Source: Liriodendron chinense
Taxonomy: Eukaryota; Streptophyta; Magnoliopsida; Magnoliales; Magnoliaceae
Direction of reading: 5' to 3'
Length of the DNA: 64,000 nt
NCBI GenBank assembly: GCA_003013855.2
Contig: ML058384.1
Span: forward strand, 19,168,176 to 19,232,175
The notes under the pieces are model-generated. The model had not been told where the DNA came from and searched no databases. It saw only the letters and a program-made list of their open reading frames with translations. This document shows positions 1 to 11,340 of this stretch, one piece after another (position 1 is the first letter of the stretch; every line of letters starts with the position of its first letter). The translations under genes were made by a program, and so were the position numbers.

Positions 1-1800
1 GATGATACTTTGTTGTTCCTCATCTGGCACACATCTCCTTATGATTTGATCGGGACAATACTTGAATAAGTATGGGTTGTCTCATAGGAATTTCCGCACC
101 TCTGTGAAGAATTTATCCTTATCTTGCTTTTTCCAATATGTAAGAATTGTACCTGTAGCAAGATAGTTAGCAATGTCCGCATACCATGGCAATTGGGAAA
201 CAGCAAAAAGTTGTTCATCGGGGAACATGTCATTGATTGCAGTCGTTTCAGGGGAATCAGTGAGGACAAGTCGAGAGAGGTGGTCAGCTACTACATTCTC
301 TACTCCTTTCTTATCACGTATTTCTATGTCGAATTCCTGGAGTAGAAGGATCCATCTTAACAACCATGGTTTAGCATCTTTCTTAGAAGGAAGATACTTA
401 AGCGCGGCATGGTCAGTGAATATAATGATCTTGGATCCAATCAAGTAGGACCTAAACTTGTCCAAGGCAAAAACTACGGCTAAAAGTTCTTTTTCAGTAG
501 TGGTGTAGTTTGCTTGGGTTGAGTTTAGGGTTCTACTTACATAGTAGATGACACATGGCTTTTTCTCTTTTCTTTGACCTAACACGGCCCCAATAGCATA
601 GTCACTAGCATCACACTTAATCTCAAAAGGAATGCTCCAATCAGGTGGTTGCATTATGGGAGCACCTGTCAACATACCTTTAAGGGTGGTAAAGGCCTTT
701 TGACATTCTTCATTCCACTCGAATGAATTTTCCTTTTGAAGTAGGTTACATAAAGGGCGAGAGAGTGAACTGAAGTCCTTTATGAACCTTCTGTAAAATC
801 CTGCGTGTCCTAAAAAGGACCGTACATCTCGTATGCTTTTGGGTGGTGGAAGGTTAGAGATAAGATCAATTTTCGCTTTGTCCACCTCGATTCCATTTTG
901 TGAAACGATGTGTCCAAGTACAATTCCCTTTTGAACCATGAAGTGACACTTCTCCCAATTGAGCACAAGGTTCTTCTCTTCACATCTTTTCAGCACAGAC
1001 TTCAAGTGCTCAAGGCACTCATCAAAGCTACAACCAAATACAAAAAATCATCCATGAAGACTTCGAGAATGGTCCCCACCATGTCAGAAAAGATACTCAT
1101 CATACAACGCTGAAAGGTGGCAGGGGCATTACATATTCCAAATGGCATCCATCGGTAGGCGAAAGTGCCGAATAGACATGTGAATGTAGTCTTTTCTTGG
1201 TCTTCACGGGTAATTTCTATTTGGTTGTACCCTGAATAGCCATCAAGGAAGCAAAAGTGGGAATGACCCGCCAACCATTCTAAAATTTGATCAACAAATG
1301 GTAAGGGGAAGTGGTCTTTCCTCGTGACAGTGTTTAGCTTCCTGTAGTCAATGCACATTCTCCAACCGATAGTGACTCTAGTTGACACGAGTTCATTATT
1401 GTCATTGGCTACGATGGTTATTCCGGATTTCTTAGGCACCACTTGAGTTGGACTCACCCATTGGCTATCGGATATTGGGTAAATGATACCTATATCCAAT
1501 AGTTTCACCACTTCGGCCTTAACCACATCCTTCATGTTTGGATTTAGTCATCTTTGTGGTTGCCGAGATGTCTTCGCATTCTCCTCAAGGTGTATGCGAT
1601 GAGTACAAATCTGTGGGTCTATGCCTTTGAGATCCGCAATTGACCATCCAATGGCACTTTTGTGCTCTAATAGAGTGGCTATTAGCCTACTCTCTTGTTC
1701 CTCATCCAAGTGGGAAGAAATCACCATTGGGTATGTCTTATCTTGACCTAAATAAACATATTTCAGCTCACTTGGTAATGGTTTTAGGTCGAGTGTTGGT
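1..1800 (-). pseudogene. pol: A1 pol: reverse transcriptase, RNase H, start of integrase (broken, cut by window edge)
   Basis: This encodes the enzymes that copy element RNA into DNA. The N-terminal RT lead-in (around 1800-1540, with the LPSELKYVYLG and AIGWSIADLKGI segments) is followed by an in-frame TGA near 1537. The RT palm occupies 1535-1002 and carries CIDYRKLN, FLDGYSGYNQI, MPFGICNAPATFQRCM and the active-site FMDD. Just after FMDD the frame shifts at a run of Ts (about 1043-1049), consistent with one lost base, and continues at 1005-82 with the RT thumb (FLGHAGFYRRFIKDF) and RNase H (CDASDYAIGAVLGQ, TTTEKELLAVVFAL, TDHAALKYL). A TGA at 79-81 interrupts the lead-in to the integrase zinc-binding region (NPYLFKYCPDQIIRRC), which reaches the window edge. 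Overall it is a recently decayed Athila-type pol. Confidence 0.88.
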
Positions 1801-1914
1801 GCCTTGATGTTGGATGGGAGGGCCTTGTTCTCAGTTTACAGGCAAAGGCTCAAATAGGGCCCTCCATCTTTTATTATCAAGCACTGGCATCATCTCTAGC
1901 ATGGCATCCATCTC

Positions 1915-2692
1915 TTATATCGTGTCATCATTTGTCTCATGAGAATGGGCCACACATGCCTCCAAAGGGTCGGAAAATAGTGATAAGAGGATTGTATCCT
2001 CCACGAATGATTCGATCATGTTTAATTCATGGACATCATCATCGACTTCCCGTGGTTGTTTGCATAAATCAAATATGTTAAGCTCAAGGGTCATATTTCC
2101 AAAGGACATTTGTACAAGTCCGTTTCTACAATTGATAATGGCATTTGAGGTAGCTAGAAACGGTCGTCCAAGTATGACGGGAATTTGAGCACTGGTGCCA
2201 ATCACGGGATGTGTGTCCAAGACAATAAAGTCTACTGGGTAGTAGAATTTATCAACTTGGACTAGAACATCCTCTATCATTCCTCTCGGTATACGGATGG
2301 ATCTATCAGCAAGTTGGAGTGTGGTTTTGGTCGGTTTTAATTCACCTAACCCAAGTTGCTCGTAAACCGAGTATGGAATGAGATTCACACTTGCCCCCAA
2401 GTCGAGTAGGGCTTGTTTAATCCGGTAGTCTCCTATGATGGCATGAGATGGTTGGACTACCCGGATCCTTGTATTTTTGGGGCACCTCTTGTTTGATGAT
2501 GGCGCTCAAATTCTCGGTCAAAAGTACTTTGTTGTGAACATTGTGTTTCCTTTTGACTGTACACAACTCCTTTAGGAATTTGGCATACGATGGTATTTGT
2601 TTTATTGCATCTAACAACGGGATGTTGATCTTCACCTGCTTAAAAACTTCTAAAATCTCCAGATTTTTATCTAAAGGTTTAGGTGAAATCAA
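1915..2692 (-). pseudogene. A1 aspartic protease region (frameshifted)
   Basis: This is the retropepsin that processes the polyprotein. The active-site segment DLGASVNLIP is present (D codon about 2403-2405), followed by the flap-like RIPRGMIEDVLVQV stretch, the VDFIVLD strand and the PVILGRPFLATSNAIINC motif, all normal for Ty3/gypsy proteases of the Athila group. The upstream part (2692-2417, SYAKFLKELCTVKR) ends in another frame, so a frameshift near 2440 separates it from the catalytic part. The C-terminal tail is acidic and diverges from A2. Confidence 0.82.
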
Positions 2693-2695
2693 CCT

Positions 2696-4339
2696 TTATG
2701 GAAATGGGGCAACCGGCTTGTATTGTCTTTCTGATTCTTTCTCTTGTGGAATATTGTTTGGGCTGTCATCCTCTTTAGGAATTTCCGGATCCTTAGGCTT
2801 TGGGGCCTTCACTGGATTAGATTTGTCAATTTTCTTCCCACTTCTCAAAGTGGTGATAGCTTGGACATGTTCCGTATGGTGGGAGGATGAGCTTGCATCT
2901 TGTATCTCATACTGGGTCCTTGGGTTAGGAAGAGGTTGGGCAGGAAGTGTGCCCTTCTCTCTAACACTAAGGTGAGATTCAACTCTAGCCAGTGATGTTT
3001 TCAATTCATTGATGGCTTGAGTTGAATTTTGGTTGAATTTCAATTGCTCTTGCATGAACCCATCTATTTTGAGAGAATTTGGCTTATTATACTCAGCTTG
3101 GACCGATACGAATGCACCCAACATCTCCTCTAGTGATACTTTTGGAGTGTTGTTTGCATTTGCAGTGGGTCCATTCCTCCAACTAAAGTTGGGATGGTTC
3201 TTCCAATTAGGATTAAACGTGTTTGAGTTTGGAGCACCAAATTGCTGTTGATAACTGTTTATGACATTTGTTTGTTCTTGTAAGATGCCTTGAACTGCTG
3301 AAATTGTGGGGCAATCTTGTGTTGCATGTTGATTTTCAGCACAAATTCCACAAACAGTTTCAACATCAGTGGAGTTGATCGTTTCACTTTTCTTTAATTC
3401 CATGGCTTCAACCTTTCTTGTGAGGCTAGCCAACCGTGCACTTATGCTATCTTCTTCTGATAAGACGTACATTCCCCCCTTTTCCTTTTGTTGGCCAGTC
3501 TTGGAATTAGTTGGTTTCGATGTGTCCCAAGCCTGTGCATTCTCAGCCAATTCTTCCAAATAATCCCATGCTTCATCAGCTTCCTTATTCATGAACTCCC
3601 CGTTACACATCATCTCTACAAATTGGCGCATGGGTGAAGTCATTCCTTCATAGAAAAAGCTTATAACCCGCCAAATTTCATAGCCATGATGTGGGCATGC
3701 ATTTAATAACTCCTTAAACCTCCCCCAACATTAGAAAAAGGTTTCATCTTCCTTTTGGGCAAAGTTCATGATAAGACGCTTCAACATGTTCGTTTTGTGA
3801 GTAGGGAAGAATTTTTTTATAAATTCTCTGTGCATATCAGTCCATGCACCAATTGATCTTGGCCTCAATGCATAAAGCCAACCCTTGGCTTTATCTTTAA
3901 GAGTGAAAGGGAAGAATTTGAGTCTTACTACATCTTCAGTAACATTTGCAAAGTGCATGGTGGTGATTACCTCATCAAACTCCTTAAGGTGTTGATAGGC
4001 ACTTTCACTGTCTAAACCATGAAATTTAGGGAGAAGTTGAATCACTCCCGATTTCAAATCTACATTCCCTGCATTTTGTGGAAAAACTATGCATGAGGAA
4101 GTGCTCGTTCTTGCGGGTTGCAAGAAATCACATAAAGTCCTAGGTCGGGGAACATTCTCAACCACATTCTCCCCTGTTTCAGTTTGGTTTTGGACCGGAT
4201 TAGGTTGATTTGCAGCCATATTTTTAGACAAAATTGGAGAGTTTAGATGTCTCCTAGTACGTGGTTCTCTGTCAATTCCTTCTACTATCCCCCCTTCACT
4301 TATGAGTCGGTTATTAGAATCCCGAGCCCAATGTGGCAT
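2696..4339 (-). pseudogene. gag: A1 gag (retrotransposon gag domain plus CCHC knuckle; interrupted)
   Basis: This is the structural capsid/nucleocapsid protein. The N-terminal half (4339-3731) starts MPHWARDSNN and carries the gag core (FHGLDSESAYQHLKEF, LRPRSIGAWTDMHREFIKKFF, MNFAQKEDETFF). A TAA codon follows at about 3731-3733, where the A2 copy reads Gln, so the stop fits a CAA-to-TAA change. The second half (to 2696) has MRQFVEMMCNGEFMN, a zinc knuckle CGICAENQHATQDC (Cx2Cx4Hx4C) and an Asn/Pro-rich tail ending in TTLRSGK, typical of Athila gag. Apart from the stop it aligns throughout with A2 gag (25046-26209). Confidence 0.88.
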
Positions 4340-4887
4340 GCAAAACCAAAAAAATAAGAAACAAAGAGAAAGAAGAATTCTTCCTCCCTTTCCTTACTTT
4401 TCTCTAAGACCGAAGCACAAGGTGTCTTGCAATGGCTAAGCCAGAAGCAAGGATAGAGACCGATTTCTCCTGGTCAATAGGGGTTCAGAGAACTCCCCAC
4501 CCACTCTTTGAATCTTTTGAGAAAAAGTGCAGAAAAAGGAGAAAGAGGAGTAGAGATGGGAAAAGAAATCTCCGAGCACAAGGTGATCCAAGACGGCAGA
4601 GCCGACCAATAGGAATCCAGGTGGCAAAAAGGCCGACCTTTCAGAGATCCAAAAAGGAGTCTCCACCCACTCTACAAGAGATGAATATGATAGGAATGAA
4701 TAGGAGAAGGAGAAGAGTAGGGTTTAGAAAGATAAAACCTGATTTGGCACTTGAATCCCTTGTATCTTCTTCAGCTTCCTAGAAATCCCTGAAAAGAAAA
4801 ATCAAATAAACAAACTAAGTTAGTCCTAAAATCCTAACAAATCCTAAATAGATACTAATTTCAGAAATATGTGAAAAATCGTCAAAA
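4340..4887 (-). other. A1 untranslated leader between primer site and gag
   Basis: No protein similarity is seen. The stretch is homologous to the A2 leader (26210-26814), sharing the blocks around 4420-4480 and 4580-4680. Small open frames here are chance products. Confidence 0.7.
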
Positions 4888-4905
4888 TCCCCGGCAACGG
4901 CGCCA
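4888..4905 (-). promoter_or_regulatory. A1 primer-binding site, tRNA-Asp type
   Basis: On the minus strand it reads TGGCGCCGTTGCCGGGGA, the 18-nt sequence complementary to a plant tRNA-Asp 3' end that is standard for Athila elements. It lies 6 nt inside the LTR. Confidence 0.88.
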
Positions 4906-5876
4906 AAAACTTATTCGCTTCCCTAAGTGTAGGGTTGCGATGTAGTAATAAACTCGGTAAGACCGAGGTCGATCCACAGGGACTTATGTAGGATTTCACA
5001 AACACATCCAAAAACGTCTATTGAAAGCTAATAATCAGATTTTGAATAGAATTGATGTGAATAATAGTTTTAAACTAATTTGAATGTAGACAATTATAAA
5101 AAGGCACTAGGGGTTCAAGGATCCACTTGTAGCAATCCTTGATGTTCAATCCGCTATGGTTTCTCATTCTCTCAACTAGAATCGACATTAAGGTCTATCT
5201 AGTCGGATGATAGGGCTGTTAAACCAAACAATCTGTAATATATAAGTGTAATACATAGGATTCACTCAATGTAGGCTGAGCTGAGCATGCTCAATTGCAT
5301 AGGTCATTCCCCTTTCCAAAAGGTCTAGTTCACAATCATAACCATCCTCAAGTCCTGTCACAAGACAAGGCTAAATCAGGATTTGAACTTGATTCAAATC
5401 TCATGCACAGTCCATACATATTACAGAAAATCAAAAATTAGAACCTAGGTAAGAAGTCCCTTCATGAAGATCATAGTACTAGAGCGCACTCCGATTCCTC
5501 GGATCATATAGGTCTAGACGGATACAAACCAATTAAGAAGTTAAGTAATTCTCCCAAACATCCATGAGTCATCATAAGACTAAGAACAACCACTTAAAAA
5601 CTTGTATAAACTTCAAACCATAGTTCATAATCATGAATTCCATACTTAAAACCAACTAGCTACGAATTGAAACATCTTGGATCCACTACAAGCTTCACCT
5701 CTTAGCCCTAGCTAAGAGGTTTAGCTGCTCATGATCCAAGGAAACATGAAACAACTAAAAAGTTCATAAAAATAGCAAAAACAAACTCCAAGGAGTTGTG
5801 GAACTCCAAAATTCACTTCCTCCGCCTCTAAGCTTGCTTCAACCCTTCTTAGATACCCTAGGAACGATCCCTAGGT

Positions 5877-5886
5877 GTCCTTTTAT
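5877..5886 (-). promoter_or_regulatory. TATA box of the A1 LTR promoter
   Basis: The minus strand reads CTATAAAAGG, and the same motif occurs at the equivalent site in A2 and A3 LTRs. It lies about 105 nt downstream of the palindrome cluster. Confidence 0.6.
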
Positions 5887-5991
5887 AGTCTGGAGGCTCC
5901 GCAACTTCAGAAGAATCGAGAAACTGCGTAAGAGTTACGCAGTGCGCAGAGGAAATCGGGCCGAAGATAGAAATTTCTAATTTTTCATGTG

Positions 5992-6234
5992 GCCGACCGG
6001 TCTGGACCGGTCGGACTGGGCTAGCCGACAGGTCACGATCGGTCTGGCCTCTTCAGCATTACTCCAGTAAGCATGGCCGACCGGTCAAGACCGGTCGGCT
6101 TGTTTAACATTGATCCAGCAACCATGTTCGACCGGTCTTGACCGGTCGGACGTCTTTAGCATTGGTCCATCAAGAATAGCTGACCGGTCAAGACCGGTCT
6201 GGCTCCATTGGCCGACCGGTCAAGACTGGTCGGC
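5992..6234. repeat. ACCGGT palindrome cluster in the A1 LTR (5 units)
   Basis: Five hairpin units lie at 5992-6014, 6076-6099, 6127-6150, 6182-6199 and 6211-6234. The best (6076-6099) has the 11-nt arm GCCGACCGGTC, centre AA, then the exact reverse complement of the arm. The same arm recurs in the copia C1 LTRs. Confidence 0.9.
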
Positions 6235-7919
6235 AGTCTTCCTTCTTCTTTTTCTTCTTTTTCTTTTCTTTCCTTGCTCCTTTCTTTTACTTTCTTTCTT
6301 CTTTTCTTCTTTGGTCCTCAAGTAATCTTCATCAGAATAGTCCCAAATGAGCCCTCTTTGTCTTCAATTAGGTGGAGTCCACTCTCAATCCTGTAGTCAC
6401 AAAACATGCATTAGATTCATCTATAAACCATGCAAACCTCGCACAATGAGTGATGAATTGGGGTTAGAATATGCACAATTAAGAGCTTAACATAGAGCCG
6501 TGGGATGTTAATTTTCTCAAGGACAATTTTTCAAGCAGAAAGAATCTTAAGGACACTCATGAGTTCTTAGAAATGAAAGACTCAGACCTTGACTTAGTCC
6601 CAGTCACCCAACATTTGGTCGACAAGGGTGGGGATATTGATCATCCAACTGTCGGTCCAGCTGATCCACCGATCACCCAGGACAATAGGAGGGATCCCTT
6701 ACCTAATGGGAGTGTACCACATGATGCCAAGACTAACTCAAATGATGAACTTGAACTAAGGAGGAAGAGTCGTGGACCGAAATCCCATCATCGTTTTGAG
6801 ATTAAGGGGGAATCGTTTATGATTTGCTTCCCTAAATGACAATAAGCTTGGCTCAAACCAGGAGGCATTGTCATCTCTTGCTGCAAAAGTAGTGGATAAC
6901 AACTATAGATGATGAGATCCGCTTGATAGAGAAGAACTAAGACTAGAAACTTATTGATCTTTTGCCTGGAAGTAAGATTGTCAGGGCTAAATGGGTCTTG
7001 AAAGTCAAATTAAAGGCAATGGAGCAATAGATAAGTTTAAGGCCCGACTAGTAGCCAAGGGCTATACGCAAATTGAGGGTGTAGATTATGAAAAACATGT
7101 TTTTTTTTGTGGTAAAACTCACATCAATTCACCTCATTTTTACTATTGTTGCACATTTGGATATAGAACTTTATCAAATAGATATAGAATTCTGAATATA
7201 TCAACCTTCATGCTTCAAGGTTAAGAGACAAGAGTGCAAAGTTTGCCACCTTAAAAGTCTGTCTATAGCCTTAAGCAGTCATCTAGGTGGTGGTATATGA
7301 GATTTCATTGAGTCGTCACTTTATATAGGTTTACGATGATCGGGGAAGACCATTGTGTATATGTTAGAAGATCAAGGCAGAGTTTTCTTATCCTATCTTT
7401 GTATGTTGTTACATTTTATTATTCGAAAATGATAAAGAGATGTTAGTCACCACTCAGAAGTGATTGTCCTCCAATTTTGAAATGAAAGACATGAGCGAAG
7501 TATCCTTTATGCTCGAGATGAAGATCTATAAAAATCGCTCTAGAAAATTTCTTGGTCTCTCTTAAGAGACTCATACCAAGGTGCTTGAGCACTTCCAGAT
7601 GTACGTACGATTGAAAACCCATAGACACTCCCATTGAGAAGGGTCGTGGTCTTTATTTAAATCTCTACCTAAAGACGGATGTAGAAAAAGATGAAATGAC
7701 GTGATTTCCATACGCGAGTGTAGTTGGTAATATGATGTACGCTATGATGTGTACTTGACCAGACATCTATTTTACAGTAGAGTTAGTGAGTTGCTATCAG
7801 AGTAACCCATAATTAGCTCATTAGAGGGTTGTTAAAAGGATATTTTGATACCTGCATGGGACTACAAATTATATGTCGTGCTACTAAGGAATAGATCTTG
7901 TCTATAAGGATACTGTGAT

Positions 7920-8274
7920 TAGAGCTGCACGTGAGCCAAGCTAGCTTGAAAAGCTCGCTCAGCTTGGCTCGTTTAAGCTCAGATTAGCTTGGCTCGTAGG
8001 CCAGTTCGACCAAGCTTAAGCTCGATTTAGGAAGCTTGTTTGAAAACAAGCCAAGCTCGTGCACGAGTGAGCTTGGCTCGAAACTTGTAGCTCGAAAAAA
8101 GCTCGATCGGCTTGAGCTCGTATATTATATAATAAATAATATATATATATATATAAAGTTATAAATAAAATTAAAAACTCAAAAGTCAAAACCCTACCCA
8201 ACCCCACTGTGCCCGCTCATTTCCTTCTCACTCTCAAAACCTTACCCGACTCTAGCTCGCCGCGCCCCTTCCCC

Positions 8275-8322
<48 letters not shown>

Positions 8323-8838
8323 ACTTCCTTCCTCCATGATCCAGCGGGCAACAGACGTTCGAGTCACGACTCTCTTGGCCGCACCGCACCTAGCACTGTA
8401 GCAAACGCTTGAGTCCCAACTCCTGACCCAACAACGAACGCGGACGAAACACCCTAGGCCCCCAGCATTAAGAAGGTAGGCTTATTTTTTTAAAAAATTC
8501 TTATTTTAGTGTTTTTTTCTATTTTTTTGAAATAGAGAATGCCAATGGGGTTTTTTTTAGGGGTTTTTTTGGGTCAGAATGGGGAGGCCGTTGGGTTTTT
8601 TTATAAACTCGTATAAAAAAAAGAAAAAAGAAAAAAAAAGACAAAGCTCGGCTTGGCTCGATGAGCTCGATGAGCTTGGCTCGAACAAAGCTCAATCGGC
8701 TCGACTAGCAAGCCAAGCTCGAGCAGCTATTTTGAGTTGATGCTCAAGCCAAGCCAAGCTCAAGCTTAGTGGGCCACTGATCAAGCCAAGCTCAAGCTTT
8801 GTAAAGCTCGGCTTGAGCTCGGCTCGTGTGCAGCTCTA
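7920..8838. mobile_element. hAT-type non-autonomous DNA transposon (MITE), 919 bp
   Basis: The ends are inverted repeats: TAGAGCTGCACG at 7920 and CGTGTGCAGCTCTA at 8838. They are flanked by an 8-bp near-duplication, ACTGTGAT (7912-7919) and ACCGTGAT (8839-8846). An 8-bp duplication is the hAT signature. The subterminal arms are full of AGCTCG/GAGCTT words in both orientations (7930-8120 and 8640-8830), giving a long imperfect fold-back. No transposase is present. It sits inside the copia RT/RNase H relic and so is younger than that insertion. Confidence 0.8.
8281..8320. repeat. (TC)20 microsatellite
   Basis: An uninterrupted run of TC lies in the centre of the MITE. Serine/leucine-repeat open frames here are artefacts of this run. 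Confidence 0.97.
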
Positions 8839-9290
8839 ACCGTGATGTAGATTGGGGTAGCGATTTGGCTGAGCACAAATCTACTTCTGCATATTTGCTC
8901 TTACTCGATGACGAGGCCATCTCCTGTAGTAGTAAGAAGTAGCTCTGTATCATGCTTTCTAACATTAAGTCAGAATAGATTGCCTTGCTCTGCCATTTAG
9001 GAAGTTGTATGGTTATAGAGATTCTTCGGCATTTATGATGTGTTTCGCATGTTGATGACCCTGTTAGATTGCATTATGATAGCATGATGGCCATTACTTA
9101 TGCGAAGGACCCTAAATATCATGGCAAATCGAAGCATATCCAGATCCGCTATCACTAATTTCAAGATATGGTGGCGAAGAAGAAAGTGGTCCTAGCGTAT
9201 GTACTTATTAGAGATATGGTAGTTGATTCGCTTACCAAGCTAATCGCCTAAGATATTTTTTAGACTTACATCATGAGTTTGGGTTTTTAT

Positions 9291-9959
9291 AGAATATGAT
9301 TTTATGACATGGACACTTTGACACCTTTTCTTTTGTTAGATTATATATATTCAAACATATATGTTTAGATTAGTTTTTCTTCCTTTCATGTTTGTGAATG
9401 GATACATTATGAGCACACACATTCGTTGTGTCCTACTATGTGAGATGTGGATTAAGATAAGTCACCTAACAAAGAATGTAAATCTCACACGACAACTGCC
9501 CTGGTGCATTGATTGTGAGTAGAGTAAAATATATGATCATGGTTTACTAGCAATCGATTATAATTATACATTGCCTTGAATTGGATTTAAGATGAGGTCT
9601 GTTTTAGGACCAATTATGACCGTTTCCACTAGGGTCATGTAGCTCGGATAACTCAAATGTGAAACTTCATCCAAGCACTCATAAGAGCGATTGAATTGAG
9701 TGGCTTGGACAAAGTGCCCAAACGGCTGCTGGGTTAAGATTCATATGGTCTAGAGGTTGACGTATTCCTTTTGGGAGCTCCATTGTAACATGCATTCATT
9801 CAGTATGTGCTAAAGACGATTGAAGATACCTTCAGTGGATGAAAAATGGATATGAGTTGCTCATCTGTATGAGAAAACCAATGCGTAGGTAACCCTTGTG
9901 CCCTTATGACTGTGGGTTATACCTTAAAGATGTGTGGACGCTCGCCTTTCTGCTGCTCC
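9291..9959. other. Region after the copia relic; possibly its 3' end or LTR
   Basis: No protein similarity is seen. It directly follows the last RNase H codons of the copia relic, so it could hold that element's 3' untranslated region or LTR. A TGTTAGATTATATAT string near 9335 could be an LTR start. No second copy lies in the window to test this. Confidence 0.3.
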
Positions 9960-11340
9960 CGACCCTCCCTTTAGAAAAGGGGTCACGCGAATCGTCGTTT
10001 ACCACTGGCTTACCTCTTTCTCGAGTGAATTTTCGATTGTCGTGTTATCAGGTATGTTTGGATGAGTTCATATAAGACCAGAGTCGCCACTAGACAGTTA
10101 CTTCGAATCTACAGTCGGCTAAATCCCGTAGAAATGTTAGAGAAGGGAATTCCAAAGATTCCTTCCTCTAAAATGACTCCTTTTGATCTGCGGTTAGAGA
10201 TTCGAGGTAAGGGATCACGATTACAGGGTGGGAAGGTGTTAGGCACCTACTTTGCCAGTACTGAAGTATGGTCTTTACTTCACAGAATCGAACTAGTACT
10301 TGAAAGTCTGATTTAATCCTCGTACATGCTCATGAATGATATGATGCATGAATGTAGGTCTGAACTGTAAGAGTTTTTGATGGGCAGGTTTTCATTAGCA
10401 AGCAAGCCCAGAGCATACCTTTGAACTAACAGGTGTTTTATGGGAGATGCATGTTGTGCGTTTGATTGGTTAAAGCTTCTAATGAATGAATTTCGGGCGA
10501 ACAAGCAAACTTCAGAGCATACACTAAGACCTAATCAAGTGTTTATAGTGAAATGATAAGCAGGGGGGATGGAAGAATAAGAAATTTTGCACTATGCTAA
10601 ATGCGAATGAGATGATGCTGGTATAAGAATAATTGGATGGACGGAAGTGTCGTAAGGGCTTTCTTCGAGCGGCTAAGATCGGGACTTAGGTAGCTTGAGA
10701 GACTTGAACCAGGGTCAAGCTGGGCTGGACCAGGGTTAGACTCTTCTCACTCAGGCTCTCCTTGGTGGAAGAATGGGCTAAGGGAAATAGAGATGGACTT
10801 GAAATCGATGGGTTTTCTGAGATGTTAAGGGATACTGAATACGAAGGAGGAATAGGGTATTTATAGCTGCGAGCAGTGGCAGCTCTTGTAAATATGGACG
10901 GGCGGCCATCAGACGGCCGTTGTACAACTATTTTGGTTCAGCTTTGGAGCATACTTGCTCCGAACCTGAAGCAGAAAAAAGTTCGAGGTTCGGGTTTGGA
11001 GCTGCTCCGAAGCTGTGGCTCGGAACCAGGTGAGTCAACTGAGTTTGAAAGATAGGTTTGACAAGGTGAGTTGACTGTGTGCGAGGGCTGGGCTAACTCA
11101 GTGAATTGACTCGATGAGTTGACTCAGCAGTTTGATTAAAAAAAGGTTGATTTTTTTGGCTTTTTAGGACTGGTTTTTTTTAGGGATGACTTTTTGGGCT
11201 GAAGTTTAGGGGTGAGTTGACTAGGTTCAGGCCTGAGCTAGGCTATGGATTGGGCTTACAAGGGTGAGTTTGGCTGGGTTTGGATATGGGGTTTGGGGGG
11301 TATGAACCTCCATCCATTCAGCTATCTCAACCAACATTGT
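9960..11340. other. Tat/Ogre-like retroelement untranslated signature, no gene
   Basis: The block at 10065-10250 (GAGTCGCCACTAGAC near 10080; GGTAAGGGATCACG and GGGAAGGTGTTAGGCACC near 10205-10245) has a layout I know from untranslated parts of plant Tat/Ogre gypsy elements. 11030-11140 is rich in GAGTTGACTC-type words. I see no convincing coding sequence, and the family assignment is from memory. Confidence 0.35.

Larger units (their letters stand above)
1..6492 (-). mobile_element. Athila-like Ty3/gypsy retrotransposon A1, 5' part
   Basis: Read on the minus strand, this is LTR (4912-6492), primer-binding site (4888-4905), leader, gag, protease, reverse transcriptase, RNase H and the first residues of integrase. 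The element runs off the left window edge, so its 3' LTR and target-site duplication cannot be seen. Assignment to the Athila group rests on the tRNA-Asp-type primer site, the gag sequence style, the FMDD form of the RT active site, and the LTR termini, which match A2 and A3 further right. Several frame breaks make it non-functional as it stands. Confidence 0.9.
4912..6492 (-). repeat. A1 5' LTR (1.58 kb)
   Basis: On the minus strand it begins with a mutated TGTTAAGCTC terminus at 6492 and ends ...GGAAGCGAATA at 4912. Both match the A2 and A3 LTR ends (TGTTGAGCTC...GCGAACA or GTGAACA). It contains a pyrimidine-rich tract (6236-6315), a palindrome cluster and a TATA box. No coding sequence is expected in it. 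Confidence 0.88.
6540..9290 (+). pseudogene. pol: Decayed Ty1/copia pol (integrase C-terminus, RT, RNase H), split by a MITE
   Basis: This is a relic of the copia polyprotein. 6573-6836 resembles the variable linker between integrase and RT (LELRRKSRGPKSHHRF near its end). RT begins about 6950 with LIDLLPGSKIVRAKWVLKVK and continues FKARLVAKGYTQIEGVDYE (about 7035-7090), the classic copia RT opening. Frame-broken pieces follow: the LELYQ/D segment near 7160, a SLYGLKQ-like piece near 7250-7270, and a MKDMSEVSFML-like piece at 7480-7515. After the MITE, RNase H remnants include YAKDPKYHGKSKHIQIRYH (about 9100-9160) and VDSLTK at the C-terminal end (about 9220-9240). Stops and indels throughout make it a dead copy. 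The order and strand show one original element. Confidence 0.8.

Noticed and set aside
5992..6234. Regularly repeated palindromes looking like a CRISPR array
   Set aside because: Spacing is irregular, the spacers are not unique inserts, there are no cas genes, and this is plant LTR DNA. The same cluster recurs in other LTRs.
8209..8412. ORF with a Ser-Leu repeat
   Set aside because: Translation of the (TC)20 microsatellite inside a MITE.
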